Part shown: positions 46,936 through 55,946 of the stretch, one piece after another
How positions within the stretch are numbered: the stretch's first letter is position 1
Layout of the letters: every line of letters starts with the position of its first letter
Source of the DNA: Heyndrickxia acidicola
Lineage (GTDB): Bacteria > Bacillota > Bacilli > Bacillales > Bacillaceae_C
DNA: 64,000 nt
NCBI RefSeq assembly: GCF_001636425.1
Contig: NZ_LWJG01000004.1
Location: 232,198-296,197 of the forward strand
Reading direction: 5' to 3'
The notes under the pieces: model-generated
Databases searched by the model: none
What the model was told of the DNA's origin: nothing
What the model saw: only the letters and a program-made list of their open reading frames with translations
Position numbers and translations under genes: made by a program

Positions 46936-47352
46936 AACCATAATACACCCTGATATTTAACCAGTCAACACAATTTTTAAAATACTTCGGTGAATATAGT
47001 TTTTAAATTTTTCATTAACTCCTGTTCCAATTGATTCATCGTACATTATCTAGTAGCCTTAGCCATCTATGTTAGCAAAATAAGAGAACAACGTGCGTGC
47101 TTCATCAATCTGCCGATAAATTTCTTTATCAAACTTCATCTTAATAAAAACAATTCACCCTTTCTAGATAGAAAAACTTTGACCTGGCTTCTACCGTAAA
47201 TCCATGAATGTTACTGAATGCTTTTTTTACTCGACTATATATTATTAGTTTGTCACTTGGTTTTTTCTGATAATTTGTAACTTGATAAGAAATCCTTTTG
47301 TTTCCTGTTTAAATATTTCGCTGCAGAAGTCAAAAGTGATTCTTACTAAGAA
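46936..47352. other. Gene-free interval
   Basis: About 400 nt upstream of the regulator gene; promoter DNA for it, otherwise nothing supportable. Confidence 0.45.
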
Positions 47353-47393
47353 AGAAAAAAGAAGACCCAATTCATCTTGAGTCTTCTTTTTCT
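47353..47393 (-). terminator. Terminator after the 57-aa gene
   Basis: Minus strand AAGAAGAC...GTCTTCTT stem, then TTTTTTC, 7 nt past the stop. Confidence 0.8.
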
Positions 47394-47399
47394 ACATTA

Positions 47400-47573
47400 T
47401 TATTTTCCGTTTCGAATATGATTAATTTCCTCTTTGCTCAGTCGATAAGGAAATAGTTCGCGCTCTGACTGAATATAATCCTTATCAATTAAAACCTTTA
47501 TCTTTTCCTGTGTATGCTTCCATTTTATTTGGTTCATTTTAGAGGATAGTTCTTTAAATATATGTTGATTCAC
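47400..47573 (-). CDS. Hypothetical 57-aa protein
   Basis: GTG start with GAGGGAAAAAAGGC upstream, 57 codons, own terminator. Charged and helical ('KMNQIKWKHTQEKIKVLIDK' then 'RLSKEEINHIRNGK'). Too short for common cut-offs. Family unknown; could be a small regulator. Confidence 0.6.
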   Translation of the reverse strand: MNQHIFKELSSKMNQIKWKHTQEKIKVLIDKDYIQSERELFPYRLSKEEINHIRNGK

Positions 47574-47944
47574 GCCTTTTTTCCCTCATCTTTTAAAAAT
47601 AATGATTTTTAAATATATATCATTCTAATTAGAATCTCGTTTAACTATTATACCCTAATCTCACCAAAATTTACAATCATCTCTTTTTAGATTCTTCTGT
47701 TGCTTGTGCGAGCTTTTAAAGCATTACAGGGACAACCATTATAACTATATTATATAAGGATTCTATTTGGTTGTGTTATTAGATTTAAATGGTATTTACT
47801 GTAAAATTTAATTAAATAGACAGGGTTGGTTTATCTTATGTTTAGCCATTGATAAAATCGTTTTGGATTTAATTTTATTTGAAAGAAAGGAATGTTTTAA
47901 TTGCATAGCAAAACAGGAATCCTTTTACGGAGGACCCTGCTTTG
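47574..47944. other. Gene-free interval
   Basis: About 370 nt. An inverted 'GCATAGCAAAACAGG' / 'CCTGCTTTGCTATG' pair at 47903-47949 forms a terminator-like hairpin for the next minus-strand gene; the rest is empty. Confidence 0.5.
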
Positions 47945-48530
47945 CTATGTAAAATATCCATATTTCGGTACTTGCCTTTCTATCATAGGAATGGAGTGAG
48001 TTTTCAAAATCGAAATGATCATATTTCGTTCTTCTTCTGTCAAGATAACAGGCCGGAAGCTCTTATTTCCCTTTTGATTAATTAAATAAAAGGTATAGCA
48101 ATCCTCCCCCATTTCGATTCGGTCTGAGTATTTATGAAATTTATCTATAAGGTGGAACTCAACAGATTTTATGTTTGCCCATCTCCAAAATTTATCCCGA
48201 TAAATAATACCGTTCTCACCTATAATGAATTGATTTGAATAATAGGATAATCCGATGACAGGAATAATTACAATTGATGTGTTGGAGAACTCACCTTTTT
48301 GCATCACAATTACAAAACATATTATGCTCAACAATATTCCTACCAAGTAAAAGCTGATTTTTATCTTTTTATCTCTTGATGTAAGATAGCATATTCTTAA
48401 ATACTTGATTCGTTTTTTTAAAAGGAAATACTTGCTTTCCTGCCACACGGTTTATGCCTAAAAAATAAATCAATCCCCCTGTATACAAAATGAAAAAAAT
48501 GATAGTTTCTATTAATTGAACTGTATCCAT
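47945..48530 (-). pseudogene. Membrane protein, probably frameshifted near 48450
   Basis: The 168-codon frame ending at 47945 has only a GTG without a site. A proper start exists upstream: ATG 48530 after GAGGTG, encoding 'MDTVQLIETIIFFILYTGGL' and 'IYFLGINRVAGK'. Joining the frames near 48450 gives one protein of about 195 aa with three helices and a cytoplasmic, PH-like end ('GIIYRDKFWRWANIKSVEF'). Resembles YcxB/DUF-type membrane proteins; function unknown. Confidence 0.55.
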
Positions 48531-48910
48531 TTTCACCTCTTCCCTTCATTATATCTTTTACAAAAGAGATGTAAGAAAAGTTCCATTATATCCTCCATAC
48601 TAAGTGGCCAGGTGATCATTGCTTTACATAGTGTAGATAAATCCATATTTGTTTTTCTTCATACAAACACCAGGAATCGCATATTCAGTCCCATCATACT
48701 CTTTGTTTTGTTCTTGATTGCCTTAACATTAGTAATTGCCTATGTTTCTACCTCTTCTTCTGATAAATCCGTTATTAGGAGAACGATTTTTCTATAAGGT
48801 CATCCCATCCAAGTAATTACGACTCCTATAAAAACAAGCCAGATTAAATAGAAATCAAATAAAGAAAAGAATAAATCCCAGCCAATACAAGGAAACTGCA
48901 GCGAGGTGGT
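48531..48910. other. Gene-poor interval
   Basis: A 37-codon minus-strand frame ('MDLSTLCKAMITWPLSMEDI', stop overlapping the next site at 48537) may be the tail of an upstream cistron. Nothing else supportable. Confidence 0.3.
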
Positions 48911-49230
48911 ATGATAAAAAAATTGTATTGCCACTTTTCATTCCCATTTTGTTTGCTATCACAAACACGACTTATGCTAAAACGCTAAATGAAGCCGATA
49001 CTCCTTTATGGACACACTGAAATATGCTATAATTTCGCGTCTAAGAAATTCGGTTAATCAAGCCGTCAATGAGATTTATAAAAATGAGAAGATTGCCCCT
49101 TAAAACCATACATGTGCTGCCTAAGATACAGAAATTCTCCGAAGCAAGCAAACATATGGAGTATCATCTTTATTATGGCAATGATGAGGTAATCGTTACT
49201 ACCATTGGGAAACTGATAGCTAGCATTTAA
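48911..49230 (+). pseudogene. Exported small protein, three frame pieces
   Basis: ATG 48911 with GAGGTGG upstream. An A run one base short shifts to the signal peptide 'VLPLFIPILFAITNTTYAKT'. A second shift gives 'LKYAIISRLRNSVNQAVNEI', and a third 'IHVLPKIQKFSEASKHMEYH' ending 'VIVTTIGKLIASI'. Its terminator is intact. Resembles small secreted Bacillus proteins of the DUF3888 kind only weakly. Confidence 0.6.
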
Positions 49231-49256
49231 AAACTATCCACTAAGATGGGAACCCC

Positions 49257-49284
49257 CCCTCAAGTATACTGAGGGAGTTTTTTT
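49257..49284 (+). terminator. Terminator after the exported pseudogene
   Basis: CCCTCA / TGAGGG with a 7-nt loop and seven T. Confidence 0.75.
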
Positions 49285-49450
49285 ATGTTGTTTCCTGCAT
49301 CCGGATTTTCACTTCTTCAATTACCTCCATAAAGAGACGAATATCTTTCTGAAGCTCTTTTTTTAGGCTTTCACTACGTACTTTTTTCAATTCTTCCTGA
49401 AGGCGATGGAGTTCGTTTATAAACATTGTGAGTTCGATGTCTTGATTCAT
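49283..49450 (-). CDS. Hypothetical 55-aa coiled-coil protein
   Basis: ATG 49450 with AAGGGCTGGG upstream; 'FINELHRLQEELKKVRSESL' and 'KKELQKDIRLFMEVIEEVKI' form one amphipathic helix. Lies between two terminators as a single small cistron. Not recognised. Confidence 0.6.
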   Translation of the reverse strand: MNQDIELTMFINELHRLQEELKKVRSESLKKELQKDIRLFMEVIEEVKIRMQETT

Positions 49451-49497
49451 GTTCCCAGCCCTTTCAACATAAGATGGCGATCGGTTTTCTCTTTAAA

Positions 49498-49543
49498 AAG
49501 AAAAAGCCGAAAAGAACAGGGAACCCCCTGCTCTTTTCGGCTT
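49498..49543 (-). terminator. Terminator of the first DUF2294 gene
   Basis: Minus strand AAGCCGAAAAGAGCAGGG with full complement, then TTTTTC. Confidence 0.9.
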
Positions 49544-49579
49544 ATGTCCGGCACAATTTGTCCAGTTCATTACTGCCTA

Positions 49580-50281
49580 TTATTCATTTGGTTTTAATAT
49601 AAAGGAAATGACACTGTTATCAAGTTCAAAATTCCAGTCAACGAAAACATCCAGCACGGCGGCATTCAAGACCTTGGAAAATAGTGTGCTTTTTTTCAGC
49701 ATATCACCTTCCAGCTGTCTTTTTGCTACCCGCAAAGTTTCATCAAATCCGAGAGAAACGAGCTGCTTTTCAATCGGAACTAGGATGCCGCTGCGGAATA
49801 CAACAAGAGAACGTGGATTTAACATATTGGAATGGACTGCATCAGGGCTCTTTTCTGCCCTCTCACTGATTTGGATAATTTCTTTGTGTACCTCATCCAT
49901 ACCATTGTAAGAGGCTTCCTGTTTATCGTCCCTATTGGAACTGATGGCTATAAAGACCCCAGTTCTATTTTCCAGATTCCAGTCATAGTATATATGCTGA
50001 ACTTCCATATCGGTAATGGCCTTTATCTGCCCGCGCATTTCTGGATCCAGCGAGATCATTAAATGCTCCCGGGTTGTCTTTACGGTTAAATCCTGGCCCT
50101 GGTCCAGCAGTACCTGCTCCATGGCAGAAACAAATCCGTTCACGTACACAAGAACATACGGCTGTGAGATGGAAACATAAATGGCTTCCGGTCCTTTGCC
50201 AAATTTATCCCGAAGCAGCTTCCCGAAGTTATTCGCCAGCTTGGTCTGCTGTGCTTTAACATCCATTTGAATTGCCACCAT
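49580..50281 (-). CDS. Tandem DUF2294 (MpsC-like) protein A
   Basis: 233 aa built of two DUF2294 domains (about 5-115 and 122-233). Each follows 'GKLLRDKFGKGPEAIYVSIS ... YYDWNLENRTG' / 'FVDWNFELDNSVISFILK'. Single-domain members include YbcI/MpsC, linked to the MpsABC membrane-potential system. The start may be ATG 50281 or, with GGTGG upstream, ATG 50266. Divergent from a similar gene at 50574. No transport subunits are nearby. Confidence 0.85.
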   Translation of the reverse strand: MVAIQMDVKAQQTKLANNFGKLLRDKFGKGPEAIYVSISQPYVLVYVNGFVSAMEQVLLDQGQDLTVKTTREHLMISLDPEMRGQIKAITDMEVQHIYYDWNLENRTGVFIAISSNRDDKQEASYNGMDEVHKEIIQISERAEKSPDAVHSNMLNPRSLVVFRSGILVPIEKQLVSLGFDETLRVAKRQLEGDMLKKSTLFSKVLNAAVLDVFVDWNFELDNSVISFILKPNE

Positions 50282-50573
50282 TTCTTTTAGAAAGAAGCAT
50301 TGTATCCTCTCTCCTTTTTTTCATCTTACCATTTTCCATGTGAAATACATAGATTAGGATAATAGATTTTACCCTCTTTTTTTCGCCAAAAAACGGCGGA
50401 ATCAGAAAAATTTTTTAGAAGATAAAGGAATTCTTTCCTGGAATAGAGAAGTATAAGGCATAGTCATATCTTCTCCTTTCCGTTATACTAAAAGCATCTG
50501 GTGTTTCGCCAAATGACATTCGAGCACGGACGGATTTGGGATATGAAGCCTGAATTTTCAAAGGATGACGAGA
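50282..50573. other. Divergent promoter region between the DUF2294 genes
   Basis: Two outward promoters are expected. No clear sigma-B or operator sequence could be fixed by eye. Confidence 0.4.
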
Positions 50574-51272
50574 ATGGAATTGAAGCGAAAAGAAAAAGAA
50601 CTAGGTAGCTTTATCGGAAGATTACTAAGAGAGCATTACGGAAAAGGACCCGGCTCGGTGTTTGCGACCATTTCCCATCCGTATATCGCTGTATACATTA
50701 GGGATTTCATGTCACCAATCGAAAATAAGCTCCTCTCTACAGAGCAGGGAAAGCACGTTCAGAAAATTCGGGACATGATGATGCCTACTATTACAGAAGA
50801 AATAAAGACTTATATCAAATTGAATATAGATATGGAAATCAGCGATTTTTATTATGACTGGAATTTAGACAGCCATTCGGGCATGCTTTTAGGAATAGCC
50901 GCTGACTTAAACGAGAAAAATGGCTCTGAGTATCCCGGACAGGCTGGAGTTGATCATGAGATCTATGAGCTGAGCAGAGAGGCAGAAAAAGCGCCCCGAA
51001 GCATTTTTTCCCAACTATTGAATTCAAGAACCCTGGTAATCACTAGGGATAAGATTTTGATCGCCGTTGAAAAAGAGTTAATTCATTTAGGATTCCATGA
51101 AGCGCTTCGTCTATCCAAAAGAAATCTTGAGAAGAGGCTTCTTCAAAAGCATAAAGACCAAATTGAAACCTGTTTGCATGCAGAAGTTGAAAATTCTTTT
51201 GTTGCATGGAATTTTGAAAAAGATAAAAGTGTCATTTTATTGATACTAAAGCCAAATACTGATTGGCAGTAA
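50574..51272 (+). CDS. Tandem DUF2294 (MpsC-like) protein B
   Basis: 232 aa from ATG 50574 (AAAGGA 8 nt upstream). Again two DUF2294 domains ('GRLLREHYGKGPGSVFATIS', 'YYDWNLDSHSG'; 'FVAWNFEKDKSVILLILKPN'). Clearly paralogous to protein A yet well diverged, so an old duplication. Its own terminator follows, then an RsbT-like kinase. Confidence 0.85.
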   Translation: MELKRKEKELGSFIGRLLREHYGKGPGSVFATISHPYIAVYIRDFMSPIENKLLSTEQGKHVQKIRDMMMPTITEEIKTYIKLNIDMEISDFYYDWNLDSHSGMLLGIAADLNEKNGSEYPGQAGVDHEIYELSREAEKAPRSIFSQLLNSRTLVITRDKILIAVEKELIHLGFHEALRLSKRNLEKRLLQKHKDQIETCLHAEVENSFVAWNFEKDKSVILLILKPNTDWQ

Positions 51273-51298
51273 TGAACTAGGCAATAGAACTAGACATA

Positions 51299-51338
51299 AG
51301 CCAAAAGAAGGGGTCTCGCCCTTCTTTTGGCTTTTTTG
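51299..51338 (+). terminator. Terminator of the second DUF2294 gene
   Basis: AAGCCAAAAGAAGGG / CCCTTCTTTTGGCTT with a 5-6 nt loop and six T. Confidence 0.92.
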
Positions 51339-51388
51339 TACAAGTGACAGCAGCCATCTACGGGTTTATGAAGCACACGAAATTAACC

Positions 51389-51410
51389 ATCAAAAACGAT
51401 TGTTTTTGAT
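51389..51410. promoter_or_regulatory. 9-4-9 inverted repeat before the RsbT-like gene
   Basis: ATCAAAAAC and GTTTTTGAT around GATT, ending 13 nt before the start. Either an operator or an mRNA hairpin that could hide the GGGAGGG binding site next to it. Confidence 0.5.
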
Positions 51411-51423
51411 AGGGAGGGAAATC

Positions 51424-51831
51424 ATGAATACTTTGGCACTGATCCCTATTCAAACTGAAGAAGACATCATCATCGCCCGCAAAATGGGAAGAGAGCTTGC
51501 TCAAACGCTGCAATTCCAATCTCTCGATAAAGCAAGAATCATTACCGCTGTATCAGAACTGGCTCGCAACATCTACCGGTATGCAGGAAACGGCCACATT
51601 CAATTCGAACCGCTTGAAGAACCATGGAAAATAGGACTAAAAATCATCGCTTCAGACACCGGACCGGGAATACCAGATATTCAAAAAGCACTGGTACCAG
51701 GCTACTCCACCATTGGAGGACTTGGCGCAGGCATACCCGGCGTAAAGAAGATGATGGACGAGTTTTATATCGAATCTTCCCCTCGCGAGGGAACAAGAAT
51801 TACGGCTATAAAATGGCAGGCAATAAAATAA
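51424..51831 (+). CDS. RsbT-like serine/threonine kinase (GHKL)
   Basis: 135 aa from ATG 51424 (GGGAGGG 5 nt upstream). GHKL ATPase: N-box 'AVSELARNIYRYAGNG', G1 'DTGPGIPD', G2 'GLGAGIPGVKKMMDEF', closing 'GTRITAIKW'. This matches RsbT, the switch kinase that leaves the stressosome to activate RsbU. Here there is no rsbR, rsbS or rsbU beside it, so it acts on something else or in trans. Confidence 0.88.
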   Translation: MNTLALIPIQTEEDIIIARKMGRELAQTLQFQSLDKARIITAVSELARNIYRYAGNGHIQFEPLEEPWKIGLKIIASDTGPGIPDIQKALVPGYSTIGGLGAGIPGVKKMMDEFYIESSPREGTRITAIKWQAIK

Positions 51832-52017
51832 AAAACAATGTGGTTGAGAATGCTGAGTTTTTTATCAGTGGTGAATGACGAAGAAATCTTCTTAATTGCT
51901 TTACCAATCAGCTTTATTTACTCTTCCTCATTTAACGATTTAATGATCATCCATCCTTATCCATCTCTTATTCTCATAATTAAATCTATACCCTTTCCGA
52001 CTTCCCGCTAAGCCTCC

Positions 52018-52266
52018 CTAACTAAAAATTTCCTTCTTTGTCTGCTTTTTGTAAAATTCAATCCGTTGATGGTGATTCGCCACAAAATGTGGGTCATGTG
52101 TTAAATAATGCAAAAAGCAGCACTCCCCTAAGGTACGACCATAATAAACTATAAAGAGAGAGATTTCGATTGTCTCATCAATTTTCGTTCTGAAGTATTT
52201 TGACATTGTAATATACAGCGCAATCCGATTGGATGGGGCGCGAAATTTTCTTAAAAATAAACCTCC
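52018..52266 (-). pseudogene. Small hypothetical gene with a damaged start, tentative
   Basis: AAAGGAGG near 52262 is followed at the right distance by TTA/TTT instead of a start codon; the frame then reads 'LFLRKFRAPSNRIALYITMS' and 'CCFLHYLTHDPHFVANHHQR'. A lost ATG would explain it. Family not recognised. Confidence 0.35.
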
Positions 52267-52369
52267 TTTAATGCGATGAACCTTTTTAAAAGTCAAAAGG
52301 ATTTAATATACAAATTAAGCAAATAACCATAATTAATGGTTTTTAAGTTCTTCTTTTATACATCCTTTT

Positions 52370-52598
52370 TATCTTTCATTCCACCTAAAAAACAGGTGCA
52401 AGGAATCGGGCCTACTAAAGGAGAGTTCCCTTATATGTCATAGTATATAATGTTATATATGTTAAAGATGAATATGTTATAGTTATATACATTGCAATAA
52501 AGTACTAAAAGACTTTCTAAAAAACAGGCTTGTCTCTTCCTCCCCTAATTGCAGGATCTCCCTTTATTCTATTAAAAATTTGAAACACTGTTTAGGTT
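52370..52598. repeat. About 230-bp direct repeat, copy 1
   Basis: Matches 55535-55782: shared blocks 'CCTAAAAAACAGGTGCAA', 'TATATGTCATAGTATAT', 'GTTATATATGTTAAAGAT', 'AAAAGACTTTCTAAAAA' and 'AACACTGTTTAGGTT'. The match stops exactly where recombinase homology starts (52599). Confidence 0.85.
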
Positions 52599-53234
52599 GT
52601 GCAGTCATTAATGGATGGAATCAAGAGGGAAATCGGTTCGCAGCAAAAATCGAAGACGACATTGATGCTTCAGGTCCTTCCTGAGCTGATTGTACAATGG
52701 ATACCCATTACCTTATCGGAATAAGAGATAAGGCTATTCTTTTATTGGGAGTTGCCTTAGCTAGCAGGCGATCGGAGCTGGTAGCCATTAATATAGAAGA
52801 TTTAGAGGTCAATAGTTTTGGGATGGATGTCAAAATCCGTGAAACCAAAACCCAAGAATGATGATTTAGTGAAGGGTATTATCTATACCTATAATGAATA
52901 TTGTCCGGTAAAGGCATGGATAGAAGCAACAAATATTACTTCTGGTGCCCTCTTCCGATCCATTGACAGGCATGGCAATGTAAAGGAAAGACTCGGAGTT
53001 AAGTCAATTTCTCTCTTCTTAAAAAAATATGTTGGAGCTCTTGGAATGAATGAAAACGATTTCGCAGCATACAGTTTAAGAAGTGGACTCTCTACAAGTG
53101 CAGCCATGATGGGGATGACCGAGATTGCGATCATGAAACAAACCGGGCATAAAACGAGGGAAATGGTGGACCGTTATGTGCAGGCGGGCTTGCGATATAA
53201 AAATAATGCAAGCAGTATCTTAAAGCATTTATAA
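52599..53234 (+). pseudogene. Tyrosine recombinase paralogue, truncated and frameshifted
   Basis: Similar at DNA level to 29530-30161. The first about 105 codons are missing, there is a small deletion near 52695, an extra C near 52852 shifts the frame, and three codons are lost near 52912. The C-terminal 138 codons are open, but the catalytic His of HSLRSG is Tyr (AYSLRSG). Dead copy. Confidence 0.9.
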
Positions 53235-53352
53235 AGGGGATATAAAATTCCTGTTTGTCTTTTTACAAATATTAGGGTGTTTGAGAATCGAACTACAAGA
53301 AAACTATCTTCTATTTCACGCGCAATTTATATTGCTTTCTAAGAATATCCAT

Positions 53353-53402
53353 AAAAAAAGAGGAGGAGAGAACTCATCGTCAAATGATTCCCTTCTCCTT
53401 TT
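53353..53402 (-). terminator. Terminator of the YjeM-type permease gene
   Basis: Minus strand AAAGGAGAAGGGAATCAT pairs imperfectly with ATGAGTTCTCTCCTCCT, then a run of T. Confidence 0.7.
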
Positions 53403-53450
53403 GTAATTTTATAATCATACTCATTAGAACGGATGTCTTAAATTATAAGC

Positions 53451-54974
53451 CTAACTGATTTTCTTTTGTTTATGCGCTTTAACTTCATTTCCTTTTTCGT
53501 ATCTGCTATACATTAACCATGCAACAATGGAAAAAATAATAGGTCCTGCCACACTCCAAATGGTTGTTTGCATATCCCCTTCTATAGCTGGCTGGATGAT
53601 ACTAAAAAGATTTGCAAGTCCAACGGTCACAACAACAATGAATGTCCATATGTTTGCGCTAGTTTGCGTTTTATAAACGATAAACGGTTTATTGATTTCT
53701 ATTTTTTTCTTAAAATATGGGAATGCTAGTGCTATAAATACATACGGTAACGTCATAGCCACATTTGTCATCGATACGAGGATGTTAAAAAACGTGGCCA
53801 TTGTGCTTCCACCAAAAGCAATTAACGCAATCATGATACAAACAATAACAGCTTGAATCCACATAGCGTTAACAGGCAGCCCATTTTTTGTTTCACCGAT
53901 TTTTCCAGGCCATAATCTCTTAGGCGTTCCTTCAATCATCTGCTTTAACGGTGAATACATCAAGGTAAAAAATGCACCGGACAATGCCAGGAACATTGAC
54001 AATCCAATAAATCTTGCAACACCAGAGCCCAAAGCTGCAGCGGCAGCATGGCTTGCTCCAAATGCGGTTCCTAGTGAGTAGCCTAAATTAGCCATTACGA
54101 TATAACTTGCGTTACCTAGGTTAACATTCGGAATACCCATTACAGAAGTCCAGTTCGTAAATATACCAATTAACAGTATACCTAATGAATAACCGACAGC
54201 GATGATGGCTGCAGATAAAAGAATTCCTTTCGGAAAAGTTTTTTCCGGATTTTCCGTCACATCTACTAAACCGCCTACTGCTTCAAGTCCGCCATAAGCA
54301 AAGAGGGCATAGACAACAAAGGCTAACGAAGCAATAATATCCCCCGCATATTTAGGATTAGGTGTTTGCGTGAATGAATGGACCCCTGTAATCGGCTGAG
54401 CCAAATGTCCATGATTCCCTATTAGTACGGCAATGGCACCAACCCAAAGAAATACATTCAATAATAGAACCGCAGTTCCTCCTAAAGATGTCACTTTCTT
54501 AATCTTATCCAGACCCTTTGTTGATGTATAGGTTACGATGAGAATCCATACTATTCCAAAAATCCCCAGAACTTGAGGTCCATGAAGATTAAATAAAGTC
54601 CAGCTTTGGGTTGTATCTTTTCCAAAGATCGCATTTGACACCGGAACCCACATACCAGATGCGACATTAACCATCCAAGTGATATAAGAGAAATACCACA
54701 TGAACGTTCCTATAAAGGCAAATTTGGGGCCGATGGATTTTTCCATCCATGAATAGATGCCACCCTTTTCCTCTTTAAAGGAGGAACCAAATTCAGCTAC
54801 CATTAATGCAAAAGGAACAAAGAAGGCAATGGCTGATATTATAAACCAAGGAATAGCCGCATAACCCATCTTATAAAATGATCTTGGAATGTTGTTGAAT
54901 CCATAGACAGAAGTAAAAATCATTAATACTAAGGATACTATGGTCAACTTCTTGGTTGTGTTTGTGTTTGACAC
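53451..54974 (-). CDS. yjeM: APC-family amino-acid transporter (YjeM type)
   Basis: 507 aa, twelve helices. Reads along its whole length like E. coli YjeM of the glutamate/GABA antiporter family: 'LILMIFTSVYGFNN'-type start, 'EKGGIYSWMEKSIGPKFAFI', 'FAYGGLEAVGGLVDVTENPE', 'MTLPYVFIALAFPYFKKK'. GTG start with GGGGGAAAA upstream. It lies alone, bracketed with the dead recombinase by the 230-bp repeats. Substrate not established even in E. coli. Confidence 0.9.
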   Translation of the reverse strand: MSNTNTTKKLTIVSLVLMIFTSVYGFNNIPRSFYKMGYAAIPWFIISAIAFFVPFALMVAEFGSSFKEEKGGIYSWMEKSIGPKFAFIGTFMWYFSYITWMVNVASGMWVPVSNAIFGKDTTQSWTLFNLHGPQVLGIFGIVWILIVTYTSTKGLDKIKKVTSLGGTAVLLLNVFLWVGAIAVLIGNHGHLAQPITGVHSFTQTPNPKYAGDIIASLAFVVYALFAYGGLEAVGGLVDVTENPEKTFPKGILLSAAIIAVGYSLGILLIGIFTNWTSVMGIPNVNLGNASYIVMANLGYSLGTAFGASHAAAAALGSGVARFIGLSMFLALSGAFFTLMYSPLKQMIEGTPKRLWPGKIGETKNGLPVNAMWIQAVIVCIMIALIAFGGSTMATFFNILVSMTNVAMTLPYVFIALAFPYFKKKIEINKPFIVYKTQTSANIWTFIVVVTVGLANLFSIIQPAIEGDMQTTIWSVAGPIIFSIVAWLMYSRYEKGNEVKAHKQKKIS

Positions 54975-55534
54975 ACATTTTCCCCCTTCATTTTAGTTAT
55001 TTTCTATCTTCCAAACGGAATGTTTTTTCCTATCTTATCTTAAAATGCTTAGGGATTAGTAAATAGGAAAATATTATAGATGTAAAAAATGTTTTCAAGT
55101 TATACAACAATGCTTGTTGGAGTTTTTATCGAATCCTTTAATGAACCAACAATCACCTATATTACTATTTTGAACGTATAAATCATTATAGAATGGGGTG
55201 TATAAATAATTTTAATTTAATATGCAACTCCTCTGCCGCTTAATTAGAATAACATTGTATCCGCTTTCATTCCTAGATTTTTATTATACAAGAAAAATTG
55301 TTTCATTTCATTATAATTAATTTTTTGAACTATTCTAAAAAATACAAAGACCTAATTGATAGATATTGCTTTTTTAAAAAACTATTTAAATCTGTTCATC
55401 ACTCACCTATTTATGAAAAGATGAATAAGGGTGGGATTTGAAAAAAGAAGGTTCTAATCCACATAGTTGGAGATGATTTCTTCCTTAGAATGTCCTGGTC
55501 AAACAGTGTATATTGAAAAGTTTCTATATTTAAT
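54975..55534. other. Gene-free interval
   Basis: About 560 nt upstream of the permease gene. Contains its promoter; no gene or hairpin I can support. Confidence 0.45.
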
Positions 55535-55782
55535 CATCTTTCATCCCTCCTAAAAAAACAGGTGCAAAAAATCCGGCCAACTAAAGAGGCATTTTCTAAG
55601 AAGAATTTTATACCTATATGTCATAGTATATTACGTTATATATGTTAAAGATAAATATGTTATAGTTATATACATTGTAACCAAATACTAAAAGACTTTC
55701 TAAAAACAGGCTTGTCTGCCTCTCCTAATGGTAGGATCTCCATTCATTAAATCTATTGAAAATTTGGAACACTGTTTAGGTT
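55535..55782. repeat. About 230-bp direct repeat, copy 2
   Basis: See 52370-52598; same orientation, about 85-90 percent alike by eye, with a 15-20 nt insertion near 55590. No recombinase sequence follows this copy. Confidence 0.85.
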
Positions 55783-55946
55783 AGTCAATTTTTTAAAAAT
55801 ATTTCATAGGTGTTACCTCAATCTCCAATTTTTAAATTGCCGTACTGATAAATTTTTAATTAACTTAGATAATCAACTCTTCCCTTTAGTTATTTCTTGC
55901 ATGATTTGCTACAATTAAAAAGAATATATATGTAAGGAGATTTATC

